Shown here: positions 37,359 to 47,999 of the stretch, in pieces | Layout of the letters: the number at the start of each line of letters is the position of its first letter | How positions within the stretch are numbered: position 1 is the stretch's first letter | Origin: Ailurus styani | Taxonomy: Eukaryota > Chordata > Mammalia > Carnivora > Ailuridae | Direction: 5' to 3' | Assembly (NCBI GenBank): GCA_002007465.1 | Contig: LNAC01000759.1 | Span: forward strand, 144,260-208,259 | DNA: 64,000 bases | Program-made: the position numbers and the translations under genes | Notes under the pieces: model-generated | The model's database searches: none | What the model saw: only the letters and a program-made list of their open reading frames with translations | Told to the model about the DNA's origin: nothing

Positions 37359-37559
37359 AAGTAGATGAAAGCATCCTATCTCAGAGAAGCTTTGCCACTT
37401 GCATATGTCAAGTACGCAAGGACAGAAGTTGTAGAGAAAGTTTATTTTCAAAATTACTGACAGTGAATAAAAAAGAACTGTCAATTTTGAAACCCTCAAA
37501 ATTACTTAAAAAAAATACTTTTCCAACATCATTGCTTATATAACAGAGCATTAGTAAAG

Positions 37560-39420
37560 ATAGTTTAGAGCCAACTTAAAAAAGATGGACACACATACAC
37601 ACAAAACCTCATAGAAAAAAAGATCAGGACTGTGGAGACCCAAGGCAGGGGACGAGAGGAGGGGGAACTGGAGGAAGGTGGTCAAAAGATACAAACTTCC
37701 AGTTATAAGATAAATACGCACTAGGGATCTGAAAGAAAACATAGGCAGTAATCTCTTAGACATGGGCCTTAGCAACATATTTATGGATATGTCTCCTCAG
37801 ACAAAACAAACAAAAGCAAAAATAAACTATTGGGACTATACAAAAAAAAAAGCTTTGCACAGTAAAGGAAATGATCAACAAAATGAAACAACAATCTACT
37901 GAATGTGAGAAAATATCTGCAAATGATAGATCCAATAAGGGGTTAGTATCCAAAATATATATATGAGTTCTCTATATATGAGAAACTCATATATATGAGA
38001 AAATATATATGAGAACTCATACAACTCAACACCAAAAACAAAAACGAAACACAAAACAAAAGCCCAACAATCAGATTTAAAAATGGGCAGGCAACCTGAA
38101 TAGACATTTTTCTAAAGAAGACATACAGATGGCCAACAAACACATGAAATGATGCTCAGTATCACTCATCATCAGGGAAATGCAAATCAAAATCACAATG
38201 AGATATCACCTTACACCTGTCAGAATGGCTAGGATCACAAGGACAAGAAATTACAAGTGTTGGCACAGATGTGGAGAAAAGGGAACACTTGCGCACTGTT
38301 GGGGGGAATAAAAATTGGTGCAGCCAATGCGGAAAGCAGTATGGAGGTTCCTTAAAAAATTAAGAATGGAAATACCATATGATCCATTAATTCCACTACT
38401 AGATATTTACTCAATAAAAACAAAGAAAACTCAAAGAAAACAAAACCACTAATTTGAAAAGATATATGCACCCCTTTGTTTATTATGGCATTATTTACAA
38501 TAGCCAAGATATGAAAGCAACTCAAGTGTCCCTCAATAGATGAGTGTATAAAGAAGAGGTAGTATTAAAAAAAAAGAAGAAGAGGCAGTATATATATATC
38601 TATATATTTTATATAGAGAGATATATATCTATATCTATATACACGCAATGAATATTACTCAGCCATTAAAAAAATGAAATTTTGTCATTTGTGACAACAC
38701 GGATAGGCCTAAAGGGTATTATGCTAAGTGAAATGAGTCAGACAGAGAAAAGACAAATACCATATGATTTCATTTATAGATAGAATCTAAAAAACAAAAC
38801 AAACAAACAGACTCTTAAATACAGAGAAGAAACTGGTGGTTGCCAGAGGGGAGGCTGATTGGTGGATGGGCAAAATAGGTGAAAAGGAATTAAGAAATAC
38901 AAATTTCCAGCTATAAAATAAATAAATTACAGACATAAAAATTACAGCATAGGAAATATGGTCAATAAATAACACTGTAATAACATTATGTAGTGACAGA
39001 TGGTGACTACACTTATTATGGTGAGCACTGAGTGATGCACAGACTTGTCGAATTACTGTGTTGTACATATTATGTTGACATACAATGTACAATGTACATA
39101 ATACTGTAGGTCAACTATACTTCAATAATAAAAAATAAGTACTAGGGATGTAACTAAAACATGTGACTATAGCTAACACTGCTGTATGTATACAAGTCAT
39201 TAAGAAAATAAACCATAAGAGTTCTTATCACAAGGAGAATTTTTTTCCTTTATTTTCTTCTTTCTTTCCCTTTTATTGTATTTATATGAGAAGATCAATG
39301 TTAGATGAACCTCTTATGGTAACCATTTTACAATGTATGCAAAATAAGCTGTTATGCTGTATGCCTTAAATTTTATACAGTGATGTATGTCGATTATTTC
39401 TCAATAAAAATAAAACTGGA
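37560..39420 (+). mobile_element. Old L1 3' end split by a younger L1
   Basis: The outer element provides 'caaaagatacaaacttccagttataagataaata' at 37683-37717 and resumes at about 39139 with 'actagggatgtaactaaaacatgtgactatagctaacactgctgta', ending 'ttatttctcaataaaaataaaactgg'. The inner L1 occupies about 37727-39138. The duplicated ACTAGGGAT at the junctions (37721-37729 and 39140-39148) supports a nested insertion. Confidence 0.8.
37727..39138 (+). mobile_element. Nested 5'-truncated L1 (ORF2 C-terminal end and 3' UTR)
   Basis: Contains 'gaaagaaaacataggcagtaatctcttagacatgggccttagcaac', 'aaactattgggactata', 'aaaatgggcaggcaacctgaatagacatttttctaaagaagacatacagatggccaac', 'gaatattactcagccatta' and 'ttcaataataaaaaata'. 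ORF2 is broken by stops and by an AT-rich insertion at 37960-38015. A degenerate (TA)n tract lies at 38590-38645. Confidence 0.9.
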
Positions 39421-40066
39421 AAAAATATATAGCAGAGGCATTCCTAAGTTTCCTTTCACTTCTAAAACATTATAATGCCATTAGTTTTAAAATTGTGTGC
39501 ATTTAGTTCATTAGAAAACAGTACTACTTTCCATCTCCACATGTTTAATCCTTAACAAGAGGTACAATTATATTAAACCTGTATCTGTAGAAAAGATGAG
39601 TTCAGGAAATGAGTTTAACAACACGAAGCAGTGTTCTTTCTTTGGGAGTAAATAAAATGATATATGAAAAGGTATTCTGTTATTCTTACTTTCCTCAACA
39701 CAGTTCTGAACTTTGCCTACCTGTCAGGAATACAACTGAAAATGATTTTAATATCTGAGGTATTTCCTCATCTTCAGTCATTCTCATACACTGCCACAAT
39801 GTATACCTTCTTGGGCTACCACCTAGATGTATTTTTAAATTCAACTCATGTTTAACTCAGCATTTATGTTAAATGGCAATAGTCTTAATATCATGAATTT
39901 GATGTACTAAACTTATATTACTCATCAAAATAAAACTATTAGTATTGAAGTAAAATAAAAAATATATATGGGATAAAAAACCCAACTGATTGAAATGCAA
40001 ATGACACATATTACTTCAGGTAATTACAATTTTATAAGTTTATTCATTTTTCTAGTAAATTCACAT
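39421..40066. other. Intergenic, nothing recognised
   Basis: AT-rich sequence. Short + frame at 39664-39855 without recognisable features. Confidence 0.4.
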
Positions 40067-40085
40067 TAAAATAAATGCCAATTTG

Positions 40086-40276
40086 GGTGCCTGGGTGGCT
40101 CAGTGGGTTAAAGCCTCTGCTTTCGGCTCAGGTCATGATCTCAGGGTCCTGGGATCAAGGCCCGCATCGGGCTCCCTGCTCGGCGGGGAGCCTGCTTCCC
40201 CCCTCTCTCTCTCTGCCTGCCTCTCTGCCTCCTTGTGATCTCTCTCCCTCAGTGAAAGAAATAAATTAAAAAAAAA
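40086..40276 (+). mobile_element. SINEC, young subfamily
   Basis: Full element flanked by AAATAAATGCCAATTT (about 40069-40085 and 40277-40292). Confidence 0.93.
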
Positions 40277-40292
40277 AATAAATGCCAATTTT

Positions 40293-40948
40293 GAGTGTCA
40301 TTATCAGCATAATTAAAAAGTAATACTATGTATATTGAAATATAGCTCTCTACAAAACTAAACGCATTCTTGTAAATGTTCCTTACTTCTGCTCATATAA
40401 CTATAGTAAAATTCTTAATTTAGTGGGTTATATGTCAGATTTTAAAATTATATATAAAATTGTATAATTAATATATGTATCATAAATGCATGTACAAGTA
40501 ATTCATTTCATAAATATATTTCTACTTTCTAATGGTGTTTTGATCTAAGTTACTATGTGTCATTAGTATTCCCTATAAATATCACAGTTTGCAAATAATA
40601 ACTGAGGTGCATCATATATACCTAATACTTAAATTGAAGAACTTACTTTTCACAAAAAGTATGTTCTAAATAGAAGAATAAAAGTACATTTTTATATATA
40701 TACCTTATACTAAATGATAACTATATTTGCAAGTGTTAATATTAAAGGAAATCAGAAAGAAAGAACCAAATGTTTTTAAAAAGTCATTTTGTTATTCATC
40801 AGCGATACTTAATAACTGATAATTACTGAGATAAAGTCCATGGATCAATGAATGTTCAAAAGTAATATGACAGATTACCCACAATCTTTCAAATGTCAAT
40901 GAAGAATCTGAACATCTTATCCAAATAAGATGATTCTCCAATAAATTA
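40293..40948. other. AT-rich intergenic sequence
   Basis: About 650 bp, strongly AT-rich, with no frames or repeats that I can identify. Confidence 0.4.
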
Positions 40949-40962
40949 AAAAAAGATTTTGG

Positions 40963-41174
40963 GGGTGCCTGGGTGGCTCAGTCATTGGGCATCTGCCTTT
41001 GGCTCAGGTCATGATCCCAGGGTCCTGGGATGGAGACCCACATCGGGCTCCCTGCTCAGCGGGAAGCCTGCCTCTCCCACTCCCCCTGCTTGTGTTCCCT
41101 CTCTCACTATCTCTCTCTCTCTGTCAAATAAATAAATAAAATCTTAAAAAAATAAATAAATATAAATAAAAATG
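40963..41174 (+). mobile_element. SINEC, older subfamily
   Basis: Head reads 'ggtgcctgggtggctcagtcattgggcatctgcc', the older type. The tail is a mixed A/AAAT tract. Short duplication AAAAAAGATTTGG-like at about 40949-40961 and 41175-41187. Confidence 0.92.
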
Positions 41175-41309
41175 AAAAAAGATTTGGCTTACATTACAGG
41201 GTTCTGTGGAATGTCTGATATAGTGAATGAAAAAATAAATATCAAATTTGAAATAATGCAAGAGAGTGAGGTATATCTTCCAAGCCATATTTGAAAAGGC
41301 CCTTCTCTT

Positions 41310-41860
41310 TATTCAATTTATAATTATTTTAATTTACATTTTATGTTTTAATATTTAATTTTTAAATAAGCAGAAAAGCTGAAAGACCAGGACAATAAAC
41401 ACCTATACCCACACTACCTAGATTCAACAAAGTATTTTGGCACAATTGGCTCCTATGTGTATGTATGTATATTTTGGCTAAAACATTTCAAAGTAAAATA
41501 TAGATATCATCCCACTTTATGCCTAAATTCTCAAACATAAATCTCCTACATATAAGGATATACTCTTACATGGCCACAACAGTATTATCACATCTATGAC
41601 AACTTGGGATAATTGTCTAATGTCATTTTCAAATGTCTTCAATTGTCCCCAAAATACGTTTCATAATTGTTTTTTTGTTGTTTTCAATAGGGATCTAATT
41701 AAGGTTCACACTTTGTATTTGTTTGTTATACAACTCTTCCAGTTTCTTTAATCTAGAAAATTTCTTGAACCTATCTTAAAACAATTCTACATTCTGGATG
41801 CTTCTGATTGTCTCCTTATGATGTGGTTTAACTTATTCCTCCCTCTCTCCCCTGTAAATA
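41310..41860. mobile_element. Old L1M-type 3' UTR sequence
   Basis: 'cagaaaagctgaaagaccaggacaataaacacctatacccac...atttggcacaattggctcc...tcaaacataaatctcctacatataaggatatactcttacatggccac...caattgtccccaaaatacg...ggatctaattaaggttcacactttgta...tctttaatctagaaaatttcttgaa' follows a long-known mammalian L1M 3' UTR text. Orientation not determined. Confidence 0.6.
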
Positions 41861-43360
41861 GGAAATTCATTCTATAGGCTTAATTAGATACATGTTAAAC
41901 ATTTTTGGCAGAATGCATCATGTGTGATGCTTAGCCTTCATATTCACTCACATAGGAAGTAGGAAAGAGCAATCCTTACCCTATTAAACTAATGCCACCC
42001 ACGTGATAATGTGGGTAAAGAGAAAGTCAGATCTCTCTTAGGAAAGATACATTTATAGCATCAATGACCTCCTTCTTAAACTTTAAGGAAAGGGGACCAA
42101 TCTCATTAAAATTGAAGGGAATTCTCAGGGCTTTTTCAACAAATGAAATACTTAAAAATAACCTTGCTCATTGGGGCCTTTTATAGTTTTCAGCTTTGCA
42201 GTATAATCTATCTAACATGAAGATAGATTAAAAATACTTGACTCAGAAATATATTGCGCTCATTTGGATGCAATGATAATTAGACTCAAAGACAGTTAAC
42301 ATTTTACAATAGCAGATTGGACAGTTTTAAACAGATGTGAAATATGTCAGCCAGCATTTTCAAAAGAAATTAATTGATCTTCAAAAGGACTTGAGGACAA
42401 ACCATGATTTAACCAAACTGATTAAAAAGATTTAGAATCCAGCTAAGACTTTCACACCCACCTATCTGAAAATTACCCAAATTATGGCAGCATTTCCTGC
42501 TATCTATATATTTGAGAGTGGTTTCAGTCAGTATGCTCACTGCAAGTCATGAAAACCAACTGCAAAGATGCAACAGGACATTTTAAACTAACTTTAATAG
42601 ACTTAGTACAAAATATTAAAACACAGACATCTCATTGAATTTCAATAAAATAGTTTTCAAATATTTCATACTTACATATGTTAAAAATTTTGAGTACTCT
42701 TATAAGACATACATGTTATAAACTTATATTCTGAAACTATGTGTTAATTCTTTGGTTACTTGTTTTGTTTCTATTTAACTCTGATATTGAGGCCCCATAG
42801 CCTCTTGTATGGCTACTTCTTTTACCAGTCTATTTTTACTCATTGTTGCTTATTAAAAAATAGTCTTTGACATATCTTTAATTTCTAGAAGCTGGATATA
42901 TAACTTAATAAATTATGGAATTTTTGATAGAGTAAAAGTTTTCTGAGATACTAGTACTCCATGTCATAATATAGAAAATTATTTCACCCTTCATTTAAAA
43001 ATAATGCCCAACTCATTCTACAGCATCTTCTTCCTTTGACAGCCTATAACTTCTCTTCACATGTTTTCCCTACCTCAGTTAAATGTTTCTCCTTCTTTCC
43101 TATCACATACAAACTAATTTGGTTTCTTTTAGTCTATCCTAAACTATTCCTATTCTGGGGCCACACATGCCTGTGCTCATTTTTTGTTCTGTACCCCTTG
43201 TAAGGAAAGACTTATAACTTTCTTATTCATTTTAGTAGATAAAAGCATCTGACTACATCATTATATTTTCCAGACTGATTATACCTGAAAATTAAAATGT
43301 TGTATATACACATTATTTGATTATGTATTATTTTCTTTTTATGTCTCTTTTATATTACAT
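41861..43360. other. Intergenic, no gene recognised
   Basis: AT-rich. A pyrimidine-rich block at 43020-43200 may be a very degraded L2 piece. No gene-like frame. Confidence 0.4.
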
Positions 43361-43383
43361 TCAGGACAATGTTGATTCTTTTA

Positions 43384-43560
43384 AAAATGTGGGTAAATAT
43401 ATATGACATAAATTTTCCATCTCAACTGTTTTAAATATACATTTTAGTAGTGTTAAATATGTTCACATTGTTGTCCAACCAATCTCCAGAACATTATGAT
43501 CTGCAAAACTGAAACTCTATACGCATTAAACATTTCCCCATTCCTCCCTGTCCCAGCCCC
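43384..43560 (-). mobile_element. Old L1M fragment with visible target-site duplication
   Basis: 'gggtaaatatatatgacataaattttccatctcaactgttttaaatatacatttt...gttcacattgttgtccaaccaatctccagaacat...ctgcaaaactgaaactctatacgcattaaacatttccccattcctccc' is L1M 3' UTR text. AGGACAATGTTGATTYTT flanks it (43363-43380 and 43562-43579). Confidence 0.7.
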
Positions 43561-43677
43561 TGAGGACAATGTTGATTTTTAAATTGGGTACATAAATAAA
43601 TTATATTAAATGTTAATTAAACTAAATTAAAATTTCATTTTAGAGCAGAGAAGAAATTTTACAAATTATTTTTTAAA

Positions 43678-43730
43678 AGAAAGAAAAAGAAATAAGAAAG
43701 AAAAAGAGGGAGAGAGGGAGAGAGAGAGAG

Positions 43731-43777
<47 letters not shown>

Positions 43778-43787
43778 CCGACCGACC
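43678..43787. repeat. (GA)n / (AAAG)n microsatellite
   Basis: Compound purine tract with about 13 AAAG units, ending in 'accgaccgacc'. It gives the Phe/Leu/Ser-rich minus-strand frame at 43666-43869, which is not a gene. Confidence 0.95.
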
Positions 43788-43802
43788 TTGGGTCTAACAG
43801 GG

Positions 43803-44220
43803 TGTGATGGTGAATTTTATGTATCAAGTTGACTAGGCTAAGGTATAACCCAGATAGCTGGTAAAACATTATTTCTGAGTGTGTCCATGAGGGTGTTTCT
43901 GGAAAAGATTAGCACTTGAATCAGTAGACTGGGTAAAGAATATTGCCTTCACCAATGTGGGTGGGCACCATCCAATCTATTGAGGGCCTAAACAGAAAAA
44001 AAAAGGCTGAGGAAAGGTGAATTGGCTCTCTGTTGAGCTGGGACTTCTATATTTTCCTGCTCTAGGACATTGATGCTCCTGGTTCTCAGGTCTTAGAACC
44101 TAGATGGAATTACACCACCAGCTCGCCTGGTTCTCCAGCTGGCAGTTGGGGATCATGGAACTTCTCAGCTCCAGTAACTCTGTGAGCCATTTCTATAACA
44201 AATCTCAAGAACTCTGAGTA
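43803..44220 (+). mobile_element. ERVL-type LTR (MLT2-like)
   Basis: 'tgtgatggtgaattttatgtatcaagttgactaggctaagg...cccagatagctggtaaaacattatttctgagtgtgtccatgagggtgtttctgg...gcacttgaatcagtagactgggtaaag...ccaatgtgggtgggcaccatccaatc...ttgagggcctaaacag...gttctccagctggcag...cttctcagctccagtaactctgtgagcc' matches a known mammalian LTR consensus. The family name is from memory. Confidence 0.7.
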
Positions 44221-44352
44221 ATACACAGAGTCAAGGACCACTACTCTAAGCTACTTGAAAGAAGAGTGTCTTATTTATCTTGGTATTTCCAAGGCTTATA
44301 GCACTGGGTAAATAATACAAGTTCAATAAATGTTGTTAAAAACAAAACCACA

Positions 44353-44533
44353 GGGCGCCTGGGTGGCTCAGTGGGTTAAAGCCTCTGCCTTCGGCTCAGG
44401 TCATGATCTCAGGGTCCTGGGATCGAGCCCCACACCGGGCTCCCTGCTTCCTCCTCTCTCTCTGCCTGCCCCTCTGCCTACTTGTAATCTCTCTCTCTCT
44501 CTCTCTGTCAAATAAATAAAATCTTAAAAAAAA
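44353..44533 (+). mobile_element. SINEC with internal deletion
   Basis: Young-type head, but the 'tgctcagcggggagcc' block is missing ('gggctccctgcttcctcc'), which shortens the element. (CT)n body and AATAAAATC tail. Confidence 0.92.
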
Positions 44534-44898
44534 AGAGGGTTATAATTGCTTTTAAGACCACTCTAGTATGCTGTAATCACGATGGTAAAGTTCTCTTCTG
44601 GTGAAAATTGGTACTTTGTGAACACCAAGTTTCATAGTTTGAAAGAACACCTAGGGTGACTGAAAAAAGGAAATTAGAATGATTCCTTTCATAAGCTCCC
44701 AACACACAGCATATATTACTTATCAGGGAAGCATAAAATTGTTGTCTAAAAGCAAAAAAGGAAAAAAAATAAGCTAGAGAAGGTGAACTAGCCTACAGAG
44801 TCTGAAACACAGGAAAACAGGTGTGGGACTCTGGTTCTAGTTGTAAAATAATTTTATTTGAATTACAGATTACATAAAAATTAACCATACATCATTTT

Positions 44899-45030
44899 TT
44901 TATTTCAAGTTTTTATTTAAATTCTAGCTGGCTAACACATAGGGTAATACTGGTTTCGTATAAAATTTAGTGATTCATCATTTACATATAACACCCAGTG
45001 CTCATCACAAGTGCCCTCCTTAATACCCAT
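44899..45030 (-). mobile_element. Very short L1 3' end
   Basis: 'tttatttcaagtttttatttaaattctagctggctaacacatagggtaatactggtttcgtataaaatttagtgattcatca...acacccagtgctcatcacaagtgccctcc' is the minus-strand tail of L1. The duplication ACCATACATCATTTT at about 44884-44898 and 45031-45045 marks an insertion of only ~130 bp. Confidence 0.88.
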
Positions 45031-45045
45031 CACCATACATCATTT

Positions 45046-46620
45046 TCTTAAGCAAAGGAAGAAGCCTGAGTCAGACTTAAACTACATTAACATTGAAAAA
45101 TGGAATATTAAAGCAGTAGTACAGGAGTCAATTGGTTCCTGCTGGCCTATAACATTATGTTGTATGCTTACCATGGGTGGGTTTCATGATATGTAAATAT
45201 CTCTCAATAAAATAAAATAAAATAAAATTTAAAAACCCTGCTGCCATTTACTGAATACCATAACAGGAATTTATACTAGGATTTAAATAGCACTGCCCTC
45301 AGTGATATGCTGTTAAATTTTTTTAAAAAGTTAACTGATAGAAAAAATGTTTAACACATGATTTACAATAATGATAAAAATCACAAGTCATTTTATTGTA
45401 AATTCCACACACCCACACTTCAGTGTGACTTGCTACTTGCAAAATCCACTGCTAATTTTTATAATTATTTCACCAACAGCAGTGTCATGAATCCAAACTA
45501 TAAATAAATGCTTGATTTTTATCCAATCAGCAAAGAAGTTGCTCACATTACTGACAAGAGTGTAGTTCTGACATGAATGTTGGTTGATATTTTCGTTTAT
45601 ATTTATGAGTAAGACAAAAGCGAAACAATGAAGATGTATGCCAGGACTTCACTTGTTCTTCAATGTAAGCAAGAACTTAGCTGAAATCATGGTAGTTTTC
45701 AAATACTGAAAGAAAATTTCCTCAATTTTGAGAAGCTATTGACAATGTGACAACCACAGATCAAACACTTTAAGTTTAATCTTCATTAACATTTTTACTA
45801 TCACTTTAAGTCTGAACACAATCAACATTTAGTAAATCAAGCTCTGCTTTGTTTCATTTGAGATTTTCCATAGTGTAAATACTCTCACCGTGGCTAGTTT
45901 CAAGCAACCACTGTGACATCAATGAATGCAGAGTTGAGATGTGCAATATCACATCACTCCATAGTATTTCCACATATAGATACAATCGACATACTCTTAT
46001 AAGCGTTGCTTATAGTAAAACATTGTAAAACAATTAGTGATGAATTATGAGGTTTTTAACTTTTGTTTTAAAAATAATTTGTTGATGTCATTTAATTTTT
46101 AATAATGAAAGTGTTTAGCCTCCAGCTCATTAAACTGATATTTTAACAACTGGCTCTCATCGATCTGGTCTAGCACACCACTGACTGCCCCTTTCACCAC
46201 TGAGAAAGCCAACGCTCACACAGGCTGTCACTAACTAGGCCTGGTCACAACAGGACAGTGCCACCTGTCTGTCGAATTCCAAACGTTCTCCCATCCACTG
46301 TGCCTCTCTTTGAAATGTAGCTGGTGATCTACTCACAATCAACATGTGCGTGGATTTATCATGTGTTGGATAGCACTGCTTTCCTTAGCAACAGGTGGAA
46401 TGCAAAACCCGACTACACAGAAAGGAAGGAACACACAGAAAGAGCACAACTACTTGACAGTTTTGTTCAAGACCTGGCAGCATCAGTTCCCCAAGAGATT
46501 TGGCCAATTTAAGATTAAGCAACCAGCAACTGAGCAACAACTGGTAAAAATGATAGATCGTCTATTGGTGTTTTTTTCCTTGTTATTGTTGCTTTTTGCA
46601 CATTTTCACTGTATTTAATA
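45046..46620. other. Upstream flank of RFXAP, no gene recognised
   Basis: Mostly AT-rich. An AAAAT tract lies at 45207-45228. Short frames at 46324-46618 are not recognisable. No clear exon. Confidence 0.4.
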
Positions 46621-47169
46621 AAAACGTTATTAAAGACTTACCTCATCGGTCAGAGCAAAGGATAAATATTAAAAATCAAATAAATAAGTTTCCAGGAGAG
46701 AAAAACAAATTTATCAAGAACAAATCGCTTAGCTCTCAACACAAATTGAACTTTGGCCCAAGCCTGGCCCACACCTTCGCAACTATATCAGTTTCAAATA
46801 AGCCGCCTCTGCGGGCCCTGACTGCTAACTCGCGGCCCCAGGGTGTGACATCACCACATCCCAGCTTCACATCTCCCACTTCAGGCAGTTGGGGACAGAA
46901 TATAATCATAATTAGAGTCCGATCGCCACAAGTCATAAAGTCCCTCGGGAACAATCTTAATTTACACTGTGGAGTTCCAGTTCACAAGTGTTTTTGAAAC
47001 TTTTTAAACACAGTAAGTTTCAGCAAAAAAGGCGCCGTCTTACCGAGCGCCCCGGACGCTTCAACTTCATACACAGCCTCCACAGCAGCGGCGGCGCCAG
47101 CGAAGCGCGGCGCCTACCGCCAGCGCCAGAGCCGCACTTGCGCAGTCAGTTCCTTCGCTAGCGGCTCAG

Positions 47170-47179
47170 CCCCGCCCCT
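47170..47179 (-). promoter_or_regulatory. Sp1/KLF-type GC box
   Basis: CCCCGCCCCT on the + strand, the inverse of the GGGGCGGGG-type box, about 190 bp upstream of the predicted initiation codon. Confidence 0.55.
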
Positions 47180-47225
47180 CAGAGACGCTAAGTTCGCTGG
47201 AAGGCACCCGGCGTGGAAACGCTCA

Positions 47226-47237
47226 CGCGCAGGCGCA
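47226..47237. promoter_or_regulatory. NRF1-type palindromic site
   Basis: CGCGCAGGCGCA matches the YGCGCANGCGCR pattern of nuclear respiratory factor 1 sites, common in CpG-island promoters. A half-site, TTGCGCAG, lies at about 47138-47145. Confidence 0.6.
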
Positions 47238-47366
47238 GTCGGGCTGCCTTCGCGGAGCCGGAGGTTTTTCTTCTCGCGTGTCCTGGGTCTTTGGTTCCCG
47301 AAGTGCCATTGGGCCCTGCAGGTGCTGAAGGGCTGGGGTCGTGGACCCCCATAAGGTGTCAGCAGC

Positions 47367-47369
47367 ACG
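47367..47369 (+). other. RFXAP: Predicted non-AUG (ACG) initiation codon of RFXAP
   Basis: Human RFXAP begins Met-Glu-Ala-Gln-Gly. Here the aligned text is ACG GAG GTG CAG GGT. The context has A at -3 (47364) and G at +4 (47370), a strong Kozak setting. An in-frame TAA at 47352-47354 closes the frame upstream, and I find no ATG in any frame from about 47041 to 47516. The first ATG is in-frame Met51 at 47517-47519, whose use would drop the Ala/Pro-rich leader. Confidence 0.6.
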
Positions 47370-47999
47370 GAGGTGCAGGGTGTTGTCGAGGGTGCGGGGC
47401 CGGGGGCTGCCAGCGGCGCGCTCCGCCCCGGAGCCCCCGCCCCTGCTCTGGGCCAGGGCCTGGCTCCAGCCCCTGTCCCGGCCCCGGCCTCGGCCTCGCA
47501 GTTTACCCTACTGGTGATGCACCCCTGCGGAGGGCAGGACGACTCTGCGGCCGAGGGCGTCCTGAGGCAAGCTCCGGCCCTGGGGGACGGCGCCGGTGCA
47601 GGCAAGCCCCTTAGGTACCTATGCGATGTGGCGGGGGCTGGCGAGGAGGAGGCAGGGGAGGACGAAGCCGACCTGCTGGACACTTCCGACGCCCCAGGGG
47701 GAGGCGAGAGCACCGCTAGTTTGGAGGATCTGGAGGACGAGGAGACCCACTCTGGGGGCGAGGGTGGCAGCGGGGGAGCCCGGAGACGGGGCAGCGGGGG
47801 CGGCAGCATGAGCAAGACCTGCACCTTTGAGGGCTGCAGTGAGACCACGAGCCAGGTGGCCAAGCAGCGGAAGCCTTGGATGTGCAAGAAACACCGCAAC
47901 AAGATGTATAAGGACAAATACAAAAAGAAGAAAAGTGACCAGGCCCTTAGTTGCAGTGGGTCCGCCCAGCCTGGCAGCGCGGGAAACGTCAGACTGGAG
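47367..47999 (+). CDS. RFXAP: RFXAP coding exon 1 (residues 1-211)
   Basis: Holds the leader, acidic region, Gly/Ser linker and conserved basic block. It ends CTGGAG followed by the donor gtatca at 48000, as expected from the Leu-Glu/Glu-Ser junction of human RFXAP. The donor is weaker than consensus (GTATCA). Reading through it would add 45 unrelated residues before a stop at 48132-48134. Confidence 0.93.

Larger units (their letters stand above)
47025..47790. promoter_or_regulatory. CpG island / promoter and 5' UTR of RFXAP
   Basis: GC content and CpG density rise sharply at about 47025, after AT-rich flanks, and stay high through most of exon 1. No TATA box is evident. An NRF1-type site, an Sp1-type box and an inverted CCAAT (ATTGG at 47306-47310) lie 60-200 bp upstream of the start codon region. 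Housekeeping-type, dispersed initiation would be expected. The exact start site cannot be read from sequence. Confidence 0.85.
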
